Notes under the pieces: model-generated
Databases searched by the model: none
What the model saw: the letters and a program-made list of their open reading frames with translations, nothing else
What the model was told of the DNA's origin: nothing
Shown here: positions 23,421-35,692 of the stretch, one piece after another
How the letters are laid out: each line of letters begins with the position of its first letter
How positions within the stretch are numbered: position 1 is the first letter of the stretch
Translations under genes and position numbers: made by a program
Assembly (NCBI GenBank): GCA_020137815.1
Contig: CM035356.1
Location: 4,813,789 to 4,877,788 of the forward strand
DNA from: Hormiphora californensis
Lineage: Eukaryota > Ctenophora > Tentaculata > Cydippida > Pleurobrachiidae
Length of the DNA stretch: 64,000 nt
Direction of reading: 5' to 3'

Positions 23421-23532
23421 CTGAACCTGATCCTCCACCTGCATCTTCCTCAACTTTCTGCTTAACTTTCCCATCTTTAGTCACGTGATAAACCATCTCA
23501 GGGGGCTCCCACTTTCTAGCTTTCCTTGGCAT
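23421..23532 (-). CDS. Possible first coding exon of a small basic/acidic protein
   Basis: ATG at 23532 opens 37 codons, MPRKARKWEPPEMVYHV then a Lys-rich stretch KDGKVKQKVEED and a Gly/Ser end, closing on a good donor TCAG|gtaaca (phase 1). The composition is protein-like and the start is followed by a basic segment. No downstream exon could be matched on the minus strand, so the gene is not confirmed. Confidence 0.35.
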
Positions 23533-23869
23533 CTTGTACTGTTGCTATTGACAACCCTTCGTTGCTATGGGTGACTGTTAAACTCTGCTTCACTTTAGTT
23601 ATGAATTAGTTACCAGATTGGTCGACACAAATTATCACAATAGCACAAAGGAGAAATGGTATGATTCAAACTGTGAAGCAACTGTTATTGTATATCTGCC
23701 TATAAAAAGCACTGAAACAATAGTGCATCTTCGGGAGTGATAAAATTAATGAGAAAAGGAAAATAGAGGGAGAATCTGGGAGAGATGTTTTTTTAAAGCC
23801 GGCAGCTACGAAAATGAGTGCGAATCAAAGAGAACAAAACAATGAAGTCTGAGATGAAAAAGGGATGGA

Positions 23870-24001
<132 letters not shown>

Positions 24002-24758
24002 AAAGAGAGAGAACGGAAACAGGAAAAACAAGGCCTGTACTTACTACAACAAGTCATGACAAAGTTCAAACAAATTTAGTTCTTCCAAGGACAGGTATTT
24101 TAGTTGTATTTTAATTAGACTGCAGTAGTATCCGACAGCATAATAAATGATGATGGCATTCAATGTGACATATATGATGAGGTACAGGACCCGTCCTATA
24201 AACAATGAAATAATTAAATGGTTGCAATTCAGATACGTCACAATTGTAATGAGCAGATCATACTGCAACCTTGATATGTTCTAACCCTCCCTTTTACATT
24301 TTACTTTACATTTGCTCGCGAAAGGCAGTCTAGATCTAGCTTGGCAAAATGCAACCATGTTGAGGTGAGAGATGAGAGGTTTACTAGATTCCGACACTCG
24401 AGTATATCAGTACCAAGCTATATCCTTTACTATCATATGCAGGGCATAAGGAAGATATATAGAAAATGTCTGAGGACTAAGATGGGGACGTTGGCAATGT
24501 AATAATGAAAAATACTTTTATGACAACAACTTTTATTGCAACAACTTTTATTGCAACAACTTTTATTGTCATAATATAACACATGATATCCAAAGACGTT
24601 GTGATATGCAGGCATATCATATGCAGGCATATCATATCCGAAACTGCAGACTTTACAAAGATATGCTATATAAATCATTTGACTGGTCTAGAAATTGGTG
24701 GAGAAATTGGTGGAGAAATTGGTGAATAAATTGGTCTATCATATCATTTGGTCTAGCA

Positions 24759-25125
24759 ATTGGTCTAGAAATCTATTACAGAATATTTTAAGAATCAATT
24801 ACCCAAAAGAGAATAAGGATCGGTTGATTGTTTATTAGCCGCATATCAGTGAGGAAATTTTGTTTTCTCCTTCCGGCTGGACAAAATGAGTAGACGGGGT
24901 TTTTATTGTAGAACGGCCCGTCTACTCATTTTGTCCAGCCGGAAGGAAAGAAAACAAAACTTCCTCACTGCTAATAAACAATCAACCGATCCTTATTCTC
25001 TTTTGGGTTATTCTGTAATAGATTTCTAGACCAATTTCTAGGCCGTTCTACAATAAAAACCCCGTCTACTCATTTTGTCCAGCCGGAAGGAAAGAAAACA
25101 AAACTTCCTCATCAATAACCCAAAC
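24759..25125. repeat. Long palindrome with an extra partial copy
   Basis: Arms 24759-24885 and 24907-25036 are near-perfect reverse complements (caattggtctagaaatc ... gatttctagaccaatt) around a short loop, with a few small indels. A third, direct partial copy of the right arm follows at 25041-25120. No coding capacity. Fold-back element or tandem inversion. Confidence 0.85.
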
Positions 25126-25141
25126 AAACTGTGTAACTTAC

Positions 25142-25235
25142 TGAGCGTTGCAAGGGAGCTGAGAAGATCCAATGAGTTCTGACAGGGTGAAACTCCTTCC
25201 TGATCCCCATCCATGATAGGTTCATCTAGTGCCAT
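25142..25235 (-). CDS. Possible first coding exon
   Basis: ATG at 25235 starts MALDEPIMDGDQEG, then SPCQNSLDLLSSLATL, and the frame closes at a strong donor CTCA|gtaagtt in phase 1. The acidic start and Leu-rich end look protein-like. The only other nearby minus-strand exon candidate (23532-23421) does not match in phase, so no gene model can be built. Confidence 0.35.
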
Positions 25236-25746
25236 GCTATATCGGGGGGTGTTTGTTGTTTAGTTACGATGATTCAAGGAATCAAGGATGAGATTAGTGT
25301 TTGTTGTTTAGTTACAACTGATAAAGAGAGAGAGCTGTCACGCCTCTGTTTAGTTAGAAGAAAAAGAAGCAAAAATGTCTTCATGCATTCGAACAAGATC
25401 AAACTAGAAGGGGAAAAAAACCGTCGATAAATGCTTTGAAAAACAGAGTCTGATCAAAGCCACTTTGATAAACGGTCGGTGTCGCATGGTCCCTATAATA
25501 ATGATCCAAAAAAGAGATATTTTCAATTAAAAAGGGTCGGGTCGCTTCAACTAGAAGCAGACCAAACTTCAATCAAAATCATTAAGACTGAAAGATATCC
25601 CAATTACCTAGTATTATAGAGATCGATATACGACTAAACAGCTTTTAAATGACACACAAAGCTGCCGTTTCCATACTCGATTGTTAGTCGCCATAATTAT
25701 CTACACAAATGATCTAAACACACATGTTACAGCTTACTTGACCCTG

Positions 25747-25850
<104 letters not shown>

Positions 25851-26491
25851 CCCCTCACGGATTTAACAGTTTACCACAGATGTTTATTGGAAGTGACATA
25901 TAATTGGGGCAATGATCTTATACTGGGAGGGTATAATTATGTGATATGATCAACTGCAGCAGAAGACTTGTCAAATAATTTCAACTAAATATATCGCTTA
26001 CCGTCATTCACGTAGTTTTATGAAAGACAAGTATTGGATGTTCAAATCGTGTATGTGTGATGGGTATAATGACCCATCATGAAAACTGGAAATGAAAACC
26101 AAGAAGGCGCCCAAAACCCAAGAGCTACTTAAAAACATGCTGCCGCGTCACCAAACCAGTGGAAAAGCTGAGAGGGTCGAATGAGAAGAAATTGAAGTTT
26201 TGCACAGCTGCTAAGGTGTGCACGTGCAGCTAGGAAACCTTGAAAGAAAAACAAGTTACAAAAAAGATCTCCTTATAACTGCGTTCCAGCTATTATATCA
26301 ACTAACTTCCTATACAGAGCTGTAATAGTGATCGTTACAAAGTTGTTCCTCTTCCACGTGGAGCATACAAACATTGCAGCTACAGCGTGGTCTAATTATA
26401 AATCACGTCCCCTATACGTTAGGGAGCGGATCACGGATGTAGGTTCCTGACACTGACTCGTACCGTAATCGGGAAGGTAATATTGAATCAA

Positions 26492-26568
26492 TGTTTTGTT
26501 CCGTCTATTATTAGTTGTGACATCAATTACTAATTGATATCACAATTAAAAATAGACGGAACAAAGCA
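26492..26568. repeat. Short inverted repeat (MITE-like), about 38-bp arms
   Basis: tgttttgttccgtctatt ... aatagacggaacaaagca, arms nearly contiguous at 26530. Confidence 0.85.
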
Positions 26569-26782
26569 TATTCCAGTGTATGATTTGAATCAATGAAGTG
26601 ATTCTGCAGGCTGCTCGACAGGTTGATGGGAGCTTGTATGCTGGCTACTGGTATGAAGTAGAAGTGAGGAAGCAGAATTAGTGAGGGAATATCGCGCAAT
26701 TAGGCATTGTCGACAAAGCCGCTACTGTTCCTGAATTCATCAATTAGATCATCAATTTAATTAAAATGATATAATTGATATT

Positions 26783-26920
26783 TACAATAACAAACACGAG
26801 TGTTTTAGAAAACAATTGTTTCACTACTAGTAGCCTGGTAGATCATCAGGGAACTGATGATCTACCAGGCTACTAGTAGTGAAACAATTGTTTTCTAAAA
26901 CACTCGTGTTTGTTATTGTA
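26783..26920. repeat. Perfect palindrome, 67-bp arms with a 4-nt loop
   Basis: 26783-26849 and 26854-26920 are exact reverse complements as read here; the loop is ggaa. Outer ends tacaataac/gttattgta. An intact hairpin this long is normally unstable or very recent. Confidence 0.95.
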
Positions 26921-28229
26921 CAGTACTCCAGGAAAATTTCATTGCCCTGTCGAGTTCTCCTGAGGACGCAATCCCCACAAATCACAGTAATTGATATTTA
27001 TATAATCATACTACTTACTAAGCAAATTGTGTAACGGTGATCACCTAGCAACTACACTTGCACGTGCAATTATTAGAGTGACCTGGAGATCTCTCTCCCG
27101 GTTGAAGCTGGCTACCAAGGGGAAATTCAATTCTGCACGTGCATTCTTTTACTTCTGTCCTGAATCCTGATGTCTTCCACCTCAAGCGCTATTCGGCAAC
27201 GGTTATATGGACCCAGAAGATCTGCAGATCTGCTGCTGTCAGAGAGCAGGCAAGAGAATATGACAGATTACGCCAACGTGTTCAAGCGAGCCAATCAACG
27301 ACTACGGATAGCTTTACCCAACGTCGCCCAACTAGAGTAATCACCCTTGGGCGGCCCAACAACATGAGTAGGAAGATAGTGAGAGATAGGCTAGGAACGG
27401 ATGGTGCAGGTGATGTCAGCGTTCCCTAATCATAATGGCTAATCTAGCTACCATTTCCCCGAAATTCGCCCGTAGGGCGAACGGGCCTACTAGTTGATAT
27501 TTATTCATAAAAGGAGAAATTACAAATCATCAAATGCATTCAAACTCGCCTGAAGTTATCTTTCTAATTCTACTACCTCCGTATTAATTCAAAGCTAGGA
27601 GACTTCAATTGAGATGTATTAGAACCATCTAGAATATGGCCGGTGCCAAAGAGAAAAGATAGACTGACAAACAGCTTTGGAGAGAGAATAGATCGAAGAA
27701 ATAGAGATCCACATGGATAAAAAGCTGTGCCATTATTGCCCCTTACTATAGGGAATAAATTTAACTATTCAACTATAAAATGATCCGTATTTCTCTCTCT
27801 TAGAGAAAGACCAAGCCTAAAATTATAATCCTGACCGACTAGGAATAATTGTAGGTACACTTAGGATAATAATTCTCAATTGAATACAGCAGTGAAGTTG
27901 ACTACATATATAGACGTATTATAGGCGTATTATAGACGTATTATAGACGTATACGGTGGCAGATTCCGGCCAAGAGTTTTTTCAATCAAGTGAAATATTT
28001 TTGTTAGAAGTTTTATAAAAAATGTGGCAGGTGCACAGTTGCTCGACAGTCTATTTCTGGCTGCTATTTCTGGCTGCTATTTCTGGCTGCTAGACCTATT
28101 TCTGGCTGCTAAATCTATTTCTGGCTGCAAGCAGCCAGAAATAGGGTCTAGCAGCCAGAAATAGATTTTAGCAGCCAGAAACAGATCGTGATCAGAGTTC
28201 CCCGCCAATTGTCTTGCTATAAACAGTGT

Positions 28230-28688
28230 TTATGACGGTGGAGACGGTGGAGGCGGAGTACAGGCTGGATGTTGAGGTAGGAAAAGAGTCGGAGACGGCG
28301 GAGGTGGTAGGTATTCAGGGACTGGAGGGAAAGGGACAGGCGGAACCGCTAAGACTTCATCCTCAGGTATAGGAGTGGTAGATGCTGGCTGATGAGAGCG
28401 CTGGTCCAGATCGAGTATGGTGTAGTCCTCAGTCGGGCGCTGCTGCTGGACGTGTTGGCGAGGAAGATGGTGGTCGCATATGAACTGGTCCACTATGGTC
28501 CTCTCGATGTGCGTATTCGGGTCCAGGTTTACGGTCCTCGATACCTCACAGGGACACAGATCGAAACGCCACAGGATCCGGAGCGGAGATGTGGGCCTGT
28601 TTAGAGGGAGGCCTGAAGCTGGTGTCTTCCCTCCGTACAGGGCATACCGAATCACTTCACCGATTCGTCTCCCGTATCCCATACCCAA
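28230..28688 (-). CDS. Proline-rich 152-aa frame in the left arm of element B
   Basis: Starts MGMGYGRRIGEV, has a Cys/His-bearing middle (FDLCPCEV, DHHLPRQHVQQQR) and a Pro-rich C-terminus (VPFPPVPEYLPPPP). The right arm of the element carries the same frame. Comparing the two by eye I count nine base differences, seven of which change the amino acid, so there is no sign of selection to keep the protein. No family recognised; may be a decayed element gene or a chance frame. Confidence 0.35.
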   Translation of the reverse strand: MGMGYGRRIGEVIRYALYGGKTPASGLPLNRPTSPLRILWRFDLCPCEVSRTVNLDPNTHIERTIVDQFICDHHLPRQHVQQQRPTEDYTILDLDQRSHQPASTTPIPEDEVLAVPPVPFPPVPEYLPPPPSPTLFLPQHPACTPPPPSPPS

Positions 28689-29211
28689 TTAGCTGCAGAT
28701 ACGGGAGACGAATCGGTGAATTGATTTGGTATCTGCAGCTAATTCGGTATGGCCATACCCAATTAGCTGCAGATACCAAATCACTTCACCGATTCGTCTC
28801 CCGTATCTGCAGCTAATTGGGTATGGGATACGGGAGACGAATCGGTGAAGTGATTCGGTATCCCCTGTATGGAGGAAAGACGAATCGGTGAAGTGATTTG
28901 GTATCTGCAGCTAATTAGGTATGGCCAATGGGTGTGCTATTTCAAATTTTTTTCGACTAGGCCATTCAGTATCTAGCTGATGTGAAACTATGGACAATTC
29001 TCTATCACATCAGCAAAACAGAATCGGGATAGTGTTTGTCAGTTACGTTGGCATCGCGATTTAAAAAGTGTAGTTTTTAACCGAAAAATGGTAGAAACAG
29101 AAAAATATGTGTGATTTTCACCAGTTTTTGACATGTTCTTGATATCAACTTTTTATGGTCAGGATTGTGTTCAGCACCTCAAAACTGACAGGAATGGATA
29201 TGCATCATTAA

Positions 29212-31692
29212 CCCTTTAAGGGCGAGAAGGATTGGCTCCATAGATTTTTCTAATTTTTCGTTTATAAGTAGATATTATTACCACAAACTACCTCGAAAAA
29301 GAAATTTGAAGTTTCGACATGTAGTTTTTGCTGGGCCCACTGTGTCATATATGACTCTATCGTCCGTAAGGGAATTCTAGTAACAAATGTCATTTGTGCA
29401 AAAGTATGGGTCCAATAGTCAAATTTTATGCTTTGAGGCAGTCTATAGCTATAATTTCTACAATCTTGAACGGTTTTTACTAGAAAAATACCCCAAATTC
29501 TACATTTTGTATCATATATGACTCTATCGTCCCAATTGGTAAATTCTCCAAAAACATCCATAACTCGGGCTAGAAAAGGAGCTAAGAGTCAAATCAGGGC
29601 ACTAAACTGTGTAGAATCATCGCATTAGTGGGGGTAGAGCACATATTTAGGTCGCTATCTTGCCCCCTAATTGAGATAATTGGATAATTAGCCAATTATC
29701 TGTCCCACGCATGCTAATAAATGAAACTTTGCTTTGGGAAGGAGTTATGAGGCAAATGGGGGCACTAAAATGTGTAGAATCATCACATTAGTGGGGTTAG
29801 AGCACATATTTAGGTCTCTATCTGGACCCCTAATTGAGATAATTGGATAATTAGCTAATTAGTTGCCCTCCAGCGCTAAAAAATTAAATTTGGCGGAGTA
29901 TACAAGACAAATGGGGGCACTAAAATGTGTAAAATCGTCGCCTTAGTGGGGGCAGAGCACATAGCTGAGTTTCTATTCCCGCTCCTAATTGAGATAATTG
30001 GATAATTAGCTAATTGACGGTTGCATAATGCCCCCTTTTCACCATATACCGTGGTTTCTGGCTAATCCTGAGCTCTTTTGTTCAATCTAAGGATCTTTTG
30101 GCATCCCTTTACCCCATTTGTATCACCTTTGACTCGTTTTACACAATAATATAGCACTCTATACAACCCTAGACGCCGACTTCAGCTCTGTACAACCCCC
30201 TTGCTTCATCCTACTCCTAGCTAGACCTCTCATACACCATACTAAACGCCTTCTACAGATCATCTTTATTTCCGATGGAGTTCATGAGAAGTTTCCTTAG
30301 TGGCAAATGAGATTGTGAGAGTGATGAGGAGAAATAATGTAGGGGGAATCTAAACTGTGTGTCCAATAATAAAATGGGAAACTGTAGTACATTAGGGGTT
30401 GAACGTCTTGTAGGAGCAATAGGATATCCCAAAAAAATCGGTTAGGAAGGTGTATGGATCTCGAAATTATGAGAGGTCTAGGATTAAGCAAGAGGGTTCT
30501 AAAGAGCTGAAGGCGGTGTCTAGGGTTGTATAGAGTGCTATATTAGTGTGTAAAACGAGTCAAAGGTGATACAAATGGGGTAAAGGGATGCCAAAAGATC
30601 CTTAGATTGAACAAAAGAGCTCAGGATTAGCCAGAAACCACGGTATATGGTGAAAAGGGGGCATTATGCAACCGTCAATTAGCTAATTATCCAATTATCT
30701 CAATTAGGAGCGGGAATAGAAACTCAGCTATGTGCTCTGCCCCCACTAAGGCGACGATTTTACACATTTTAGTGCCCCCATTTGTCTTGTATACTCCGCC
30801 AAATTTAATTTTTTAGCGCTGGAGGGCAACTAATTAGCTAATTATCCAATTATCTCAATTAGGGGTCCAGATAGAGACCTAAATATGTGCTCTAACCCCA
30901 CTAATGTGATGATTCTACACATTTTAGTGCCCCCATTTGCCTCATAACTCCTTCCCAAAGCAAAGTTTCATTTATTAGCATGCGCGGGGACAGATAATTG
31001 GCTAATTATCCAATTATCTCAATTAGGGGGCAAGATAGCGACCTAAATATGTGCTCTACCCCCACTAATGCGATGATTCTACACAGTTTAGTGCCCTGAT
31101 TTGACTCTTAGCTCCTTTTCTAGCCCGAGTTATGGATGTTTTTGGAGAATTTACCAATTGGGACGATAGAGTCATATATGATACAAAATGTAGAATTTGG
31201 GGTATTTTTCTAGTAAAAACCGTTCAAGATTGTAGAAATTATAGCTATAGACTGCCTCAAAGCATAAAATTTGACTATTGGACCCATACTTTTGCACAAA
31301 TGACATTTGTTACTAGAATTCCCTTACGGACGATAGAGTCATATATGATACAACGACTAAAACGTTAATAACTCATTCAATTTTCAATATTTTTTGATGC
31401 GGTTTTTTGCATTCGTTTTGTTATGTCACGTAGTTTTATCCCTTCAAAGGATTATTTGTGCCCCTCAAAAACAAAAATTTGAGAGGGTTTTTTAAAAAAA
31501 GGCCTAAATTAGCCTCCCGAGAAGGGCCATAAAAAAATTTCTTCGATTTTACGAGCAGATTTGGACGTGGTTTTGGGTTCAAAATCCCTAAAACTAGCTT
31601 GTGACAAAAAATTAGCCACCTAGACATCATGTAGCGCCTTCCAGACGATCTAGAATGGACCGTGTCATATATGACCTATCGCCCTCAAAGGG
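29212..31692. mobile_element. TTAA-flanked palindromic element (piggyBac-type), copy 1
   Basis: TTAA at 29208-29211 followed by CCCTTTAAGGGCGAGAAGG; right end GCCCTCAAAGGG followed by TTAA at 31693-31696. TTAA duplication with CCC..GGG ends is characteristic of piggyBac-superfamily elements. About 1 kb arms (29337-30240 and 30500-31345) are inverted copies, each with repeated words such as aattgagataattggataattag; about 120-340 bp at the outer ends are not shared between the arms. No transposase; non-autonomous. Confidence 0.8.
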
Positions 31693-32504
31693 TTAAATGA
31701 TGCTAAAGTTCATTTTGACCTAAAAATGTTCATTTTTGACAAAAAATGTTCATTTTGGACATTTTCTTCAATTTTGAGAGCTTTTTCATCAACGGGATCG
31801 TGTTCCGCAGGCCAAAATTAGTCGATTACAACCGAAATTTGCTTTCCACCAAGAAAAAACTAAAAAAATTAAAATTTGTCCCCACGATTCTGCAAGTTGG
31901 TAAAATTAGCAATAATCATACTATTATTAAAGCAAATAGGGAAATCCCATGTCCCGTTTTTTAACCAAATATGGCACAAAATTCCTGGAAATGGCCTTTT
32001 GCACGTGTTGTCCCTGGACCCTGGCAACCTGCCAGCTTGAGCCTTAAACTGCACGTGCATCCTTGATTCATCTCTCTGCCGGTTGTGTGATTTATCGTTT
32101 GCTCGATTTGATCTGTTCACCACGTTTCTTGAACATGACTACTCAACTTCAACACAATCGCCAGCGAGTTTGGAGGACCCATATGTCCCAAACTGGCGCT
32201 GACGCCTATAGACTACGTGATAGAATCCTACAAAAGAGGTGATTATTATTCAAAAAATGTTGTCAACACACGTCGGTAATAACAAAGTATCAATGGCACT
32301 AACAAGAAATGACAGTAATACGTGAAAGTATTTTGCCAATGTACTCCTTCATAAAATACTTCAGGACCTGTCAAAAGAATCCCTTTGGTTAATTCACCTG
32401 ATAAATCTACTGATTTTAAAAATTTCAAATGATAATACACTATTTGCTTAGGTTACTGTATGACCATTGACCATCCCCGACATTCGCCCGTAGGGCGAGC
32501 GGGC

Positions 32505-33285
32505 TTACTAGTAATAATAATAATAATATCAAGTTTTGTATACCGCCACAGACACGACAGGGCCAGACAAGTCAAACTGTATCTGACACTGACGAGCTTC
32601 AGAGCGGTATACCTAACGCAAAAAAGATCCTTATATTCTTACACACTTTGGAAAAAACTCACTCCTAATTGAAGATATACTAAAAAGATAACTGGTCACA
32701 TAACTTACAAAAAACTGATAAGATGAAAAAATTACAGACTTTATTAAATAAAGGGGACAAAGCCAACAACCCACACTTATCAGCAGCTCAACAATACTGA
32801 TAAAAAAGCCCTAAGTGAAAATGGTGAGCACGCCCAAGACCGCCTACTGACAGATGGGGAGTCCGGTGAACAACTCAGACGCCACACCGGGAGTCCTCAG
32901 GAGCAGCTGCTGGGAACGCTTCAAGAAAAAGTCTGGTCTTCAACTTAGATTTGAACAACTCAATGGGCTGTACAGATCTCAGGTCCAAAGGCAAGGAGTT
33001 CCAAACTGTCGGTAGAAACACCGAAACCCTCCTCCTCCTCAGTTTAGAGTTTGCATTAACGCTCGAGAGTTTAGGATATTTCAGTTTATAGAAGTCAATC
33101 ACTGAATTCGCTCTCGTTGGTCTCATACCCAGAATATCCTCATCTCTAGGGACCAGTTCTTGTAAATACTCCGGAGCAGTTCCACGTACAATTTTGTACG
33201 CTAACAGGCAGGCCTTGAAGATCAGTCTCTGCTGTATTGGGAGGATATGAGCCTCCTTGAAATACTCATCATAGCTATCCTGATG
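32505..33285 (-). mobile_element. 3' end of a LINE (non-LTR retrotransposon)
   Basis: On the minus strand 33285-32875 encodes the typical C-terminus of a LINE reverse-transcriptase protein: AHILPIQQRLIFKACLLAYK, GTAPEYLQELVP, and RRVSVFLPTVWNSLPLDLR with a closing FKSKLKTRLF. The frame then stops. The 3' flank ends in a (tta)n-type run (about 32511-32529), as in CR1/L2-like tails. The 5' part, including catalytic motifs, is absent, as is usual for 5'-truncated LINE copies. It lies inside element B. Confidence 0.8.
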
Positions 33286-33659
33286 TCAAGAAAAAAAAGG
33301 GAGAAAAACTTTTATTTTTGTTCATAAAGTGGATATCTGAAGGCTCAAACTGGAAGTAACAGTTGTATAAGTTGTCACGAGACGATTTGTATGTGTGTTT
33401 TGTTCGAAATAACGCCCTAAAACAGACTTTTTGAAATGAATATGCCCATATATGGGCATAGCTCGTGCCAACGTAATTGGGCCATGGTAGAGCCAAAACT
33501 TTGTCATAAAATGTTTTAGAATGATCGTAGGAGCTCATTTAACCCGATACCAAGTGAAATTTTGAATTAAATTAGGCATTTGAAAAAATAGCACACCATA
33601 CCCAATTAGCTGCAGATACCAAATCACTTCACCGATTCGTCTCCCGTATCTGCAGCTAA

Positions 33660-34118
33660 TTGGGTATGGGATACGGGAGACGAATCGGTGAAGTGATTCG
33701 GCATCCCCTGTATGGAGGAAAGACACCAGCTTCAGGCCTCCCTCTAAACAGGCCCACATCTCCGCTCCGGATCCTGCGGCGTTTCGATCTGTGTGCCTGT
33801 GAGGTATCGAGGACCGTAAACCTGGACCCGAATACGCACATCGAGAGGACCATAGTGGACCAGTTCATATGCGACCACCATCTTCCTCGCCAACACGTCC
33901 AGCAGCAGCGCCCGACTGAGGACTACACCATATTCGATCTGGACCAGTGCTCTCATCAGCCAGCATCTACCACTCCTATACCTGAGGATGAAGTCTTAGC
34001 GGTTCCGCTTGTCCCTTTCCCTCCAGTCCCTGAATACCTACCACCTCCGCCGTCTCCGACTCTTTTCCTACCTCAACATCCAGCCTGTACTCCGCCTCCA
34101 CCGTCTCCACCGTCATAA
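33660..34118 (+). CDS. Proline-rich 152-aa frame in the right arm of element B
   Basis: Inverted copy of the frame at 28230-28688, differing at seven residues (for example Cys for Arg near LDQ.SHQ, Leu for Pro near AVP.VPF). Length and stop are conserved. Function unknown. Confidence 0.35.
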   Translation: MGMGYGRRIGEVIRHPLYGGKTPASGLPLNRPTSPLRILRRFDLCACEVSRTVNLDPNTHIERTIVDQFICDHHLPRQHVQQQRPTEDYTIFDLDQCSHQPASTTPIPEDEVLAVPLVPFPPVPEYLPPPPSPTLFLPQHPACTPPPPSPPS

Positions 34119-34987
34119 ACACTGTTTATAGCAAGACAATTGGCGGGGAACTCTGATCACGATCTGTTTCTGGCTGCTAAAATCTATTTCTGGCTGCTAG
34201 ACCCTATTTCTGGCTGCTTGCAGCCAGAAATAGGTCTAGCAGCCAGAAATAGGTCTAGCAGCCAGAAATAGCAGCCAGAAATAGCAGCCAGAAATAGCAG
34301 CCAGAAATAGACTGTCGAGCAACTGTGCACCTGCCAAAAATGTATTTCAAAATAAAAATAAACATGTCGTTGAAATTATTAGCCGGAATCTGCCACGCGA
34401 GTGGCAGATCTCGGCCAAGATTTTAAAAACCTTGGCCAGAATCTGCCAACCACGTGGCAGATTCCGGCCAACAAACTGAAACTTATTAATATCAAGGCAA
34501 AAACTTAACCGCTGTACCCGACTAATTTTGATACGCTGATTCACGTAAGCAACTTTTCCAATCCCTCAGAGGTCGGGAAAGTGTCCTAATTGAGCATAAT
34601 AGGGTCTAATTGACCCCACTTACAACTTTTCACCTGGAAACGATAGACGCTTATGTGAAGGCACTTTTCCGACTAATTTTGATACGCTGAATCACGTAAG
34701 CAACTTTTCCAAGCCCTCCGAGGTCGGGAATTCGCCCTAATTGAGCAATTAAGGCCAATTAGACCCAATTATACTGGACCCAATTATACTAGACCCAATT
34801 ATACTGGCCAGATTCTGGCCAAGGTGTTTTTAGAATCTTGGCCGAGATCTGCCACTCGCGTGGCAGATTCCGGCCAATAATTTCAACGACATGTTTATTT
34901 TTATTTTGAAATAAATTTTTTATAAAACTTCAAACAAAAATATTTCACTTGATTGAAAAAAACTCTTGGCCGGAATCTGCCACCGTA

Positions 34988-35692
34988 CATGTTAACGTAT
35001 GGTGTGTGCGTCAAAATTGATAAATATCTCATTCGCGGTCATTTGGGGGTGACAAATTGAAAAAATCCGACTTTACCGGAGGCGGAATCGCCAATCGTGA
35101 ATGATTTGTAGACCAAGTTATTAAGATATTATGTAGCGCGCGAATTTCTTATGTTGAAAACGCAAGAGAGCGCGCGCGGTTATTTTACCCGCGCGCTCTT
35201 GATCGAATTCGATGCGCCGTTTTATTGTCGAATTTTTTAATCAAGGGACGGCCAGCGTTAAAATCTGGGTGTTTTGGGAGTGCTGACAAACGGTTTTTTA
35301 GGGTTAGGGCTAAAGTAGGGTTAGGGCTGGGGTTTGGGTTGGGGTTAGGCCTTGACATTTAAGTATTGTTTAAACCTCTTTAGGAAACCGCTGATGTAAA
35401 CTGTATATTTTCACCTCTCAGCCTTGTATCACTTTTATTGGTGTATGGTGTAAGAGCGGGACGAAGTTATATATAAATTGTGTGACTTTGTGATAAATTG
35501 TGCATAAACTTAAACTTAAACATACTGGGCACACCTACGATGTAGTCCCCGTGGCCGTAAAAAACTTGGGGACTGCAGTGCATTCGGGTGTGACAGCACC
35601 CTCTTTTGCTCATACAACGCCCAACGGCAAAAAACGGAAATAATTTTTGGAGCCCGTAAAATTTGATGAATCTGATGAACCATCGATAAAAA
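34988..35692. other. Gene-free stretch with a GC hairpin and telomere-like run
   Basis: 35162-35201 forms a hairpin (caagagagcgcgcg ... cgcgcgctcttg). 35301-35349 has degenerate TTAGGG-type words. No exon seen. Confidence 0.6.

Larger units (their letters stand above)
28025..34336. mobile_element. Fold-back element, family B, inserted in A; itself holds further insertions
   Basis: Inverted ends TGGCAGGTGCACAGTTGCTC (28025) and its complement ending 34336. The 6 bp aaaatg occurs on both sides (28019-28024 and 34337-34342). Subterminal blocks of the word tatttctggctgc, in both orientations (28051-28186 and 34164-34303), look like repeated binding sites. Each arm (to about 28965, and from about 33570) carries a copy of the same 152-codon frame. 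Between the arms lie a TTAA-flanked palindrome (29212-31692) and a LINE 3' fragment (32505-33285). No transposase recognised. Confidence 0.75.
27952..34987. mobile_element. Fold-back element, family A, split by element B
   Basis: Left end TACGGTGGCAGATTCCGGCC at 27952 and inverted right end ending CCACCGTA at 34987. The pieces 27952-28024 and 34337-34987 together match the intact copy at 48100-49073, including the words catgtcgtt, ctgccacgcgagtggcag and actaattttgatacgctga. Element B was inserted at a tataaaaaatg site. Just left of the element, 27907-27951 has four 11-bp units (tatagacgtat) that resemble the fold-back element at 19989. Confidence 0.8.

Noticed and set aside
27139-27429. 96-codon Arg/Gln-rich frame
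   Set aside because: Considered as a transposon protein remnant, but no motif supports it.
29262-31368. Matching frames starting MDVFGEFTNWDDRV in both arms of the TTAA element
   Set aside because: Identical because the arms are inverted copies; the frames end at unrelated points and carry no transposase motif.
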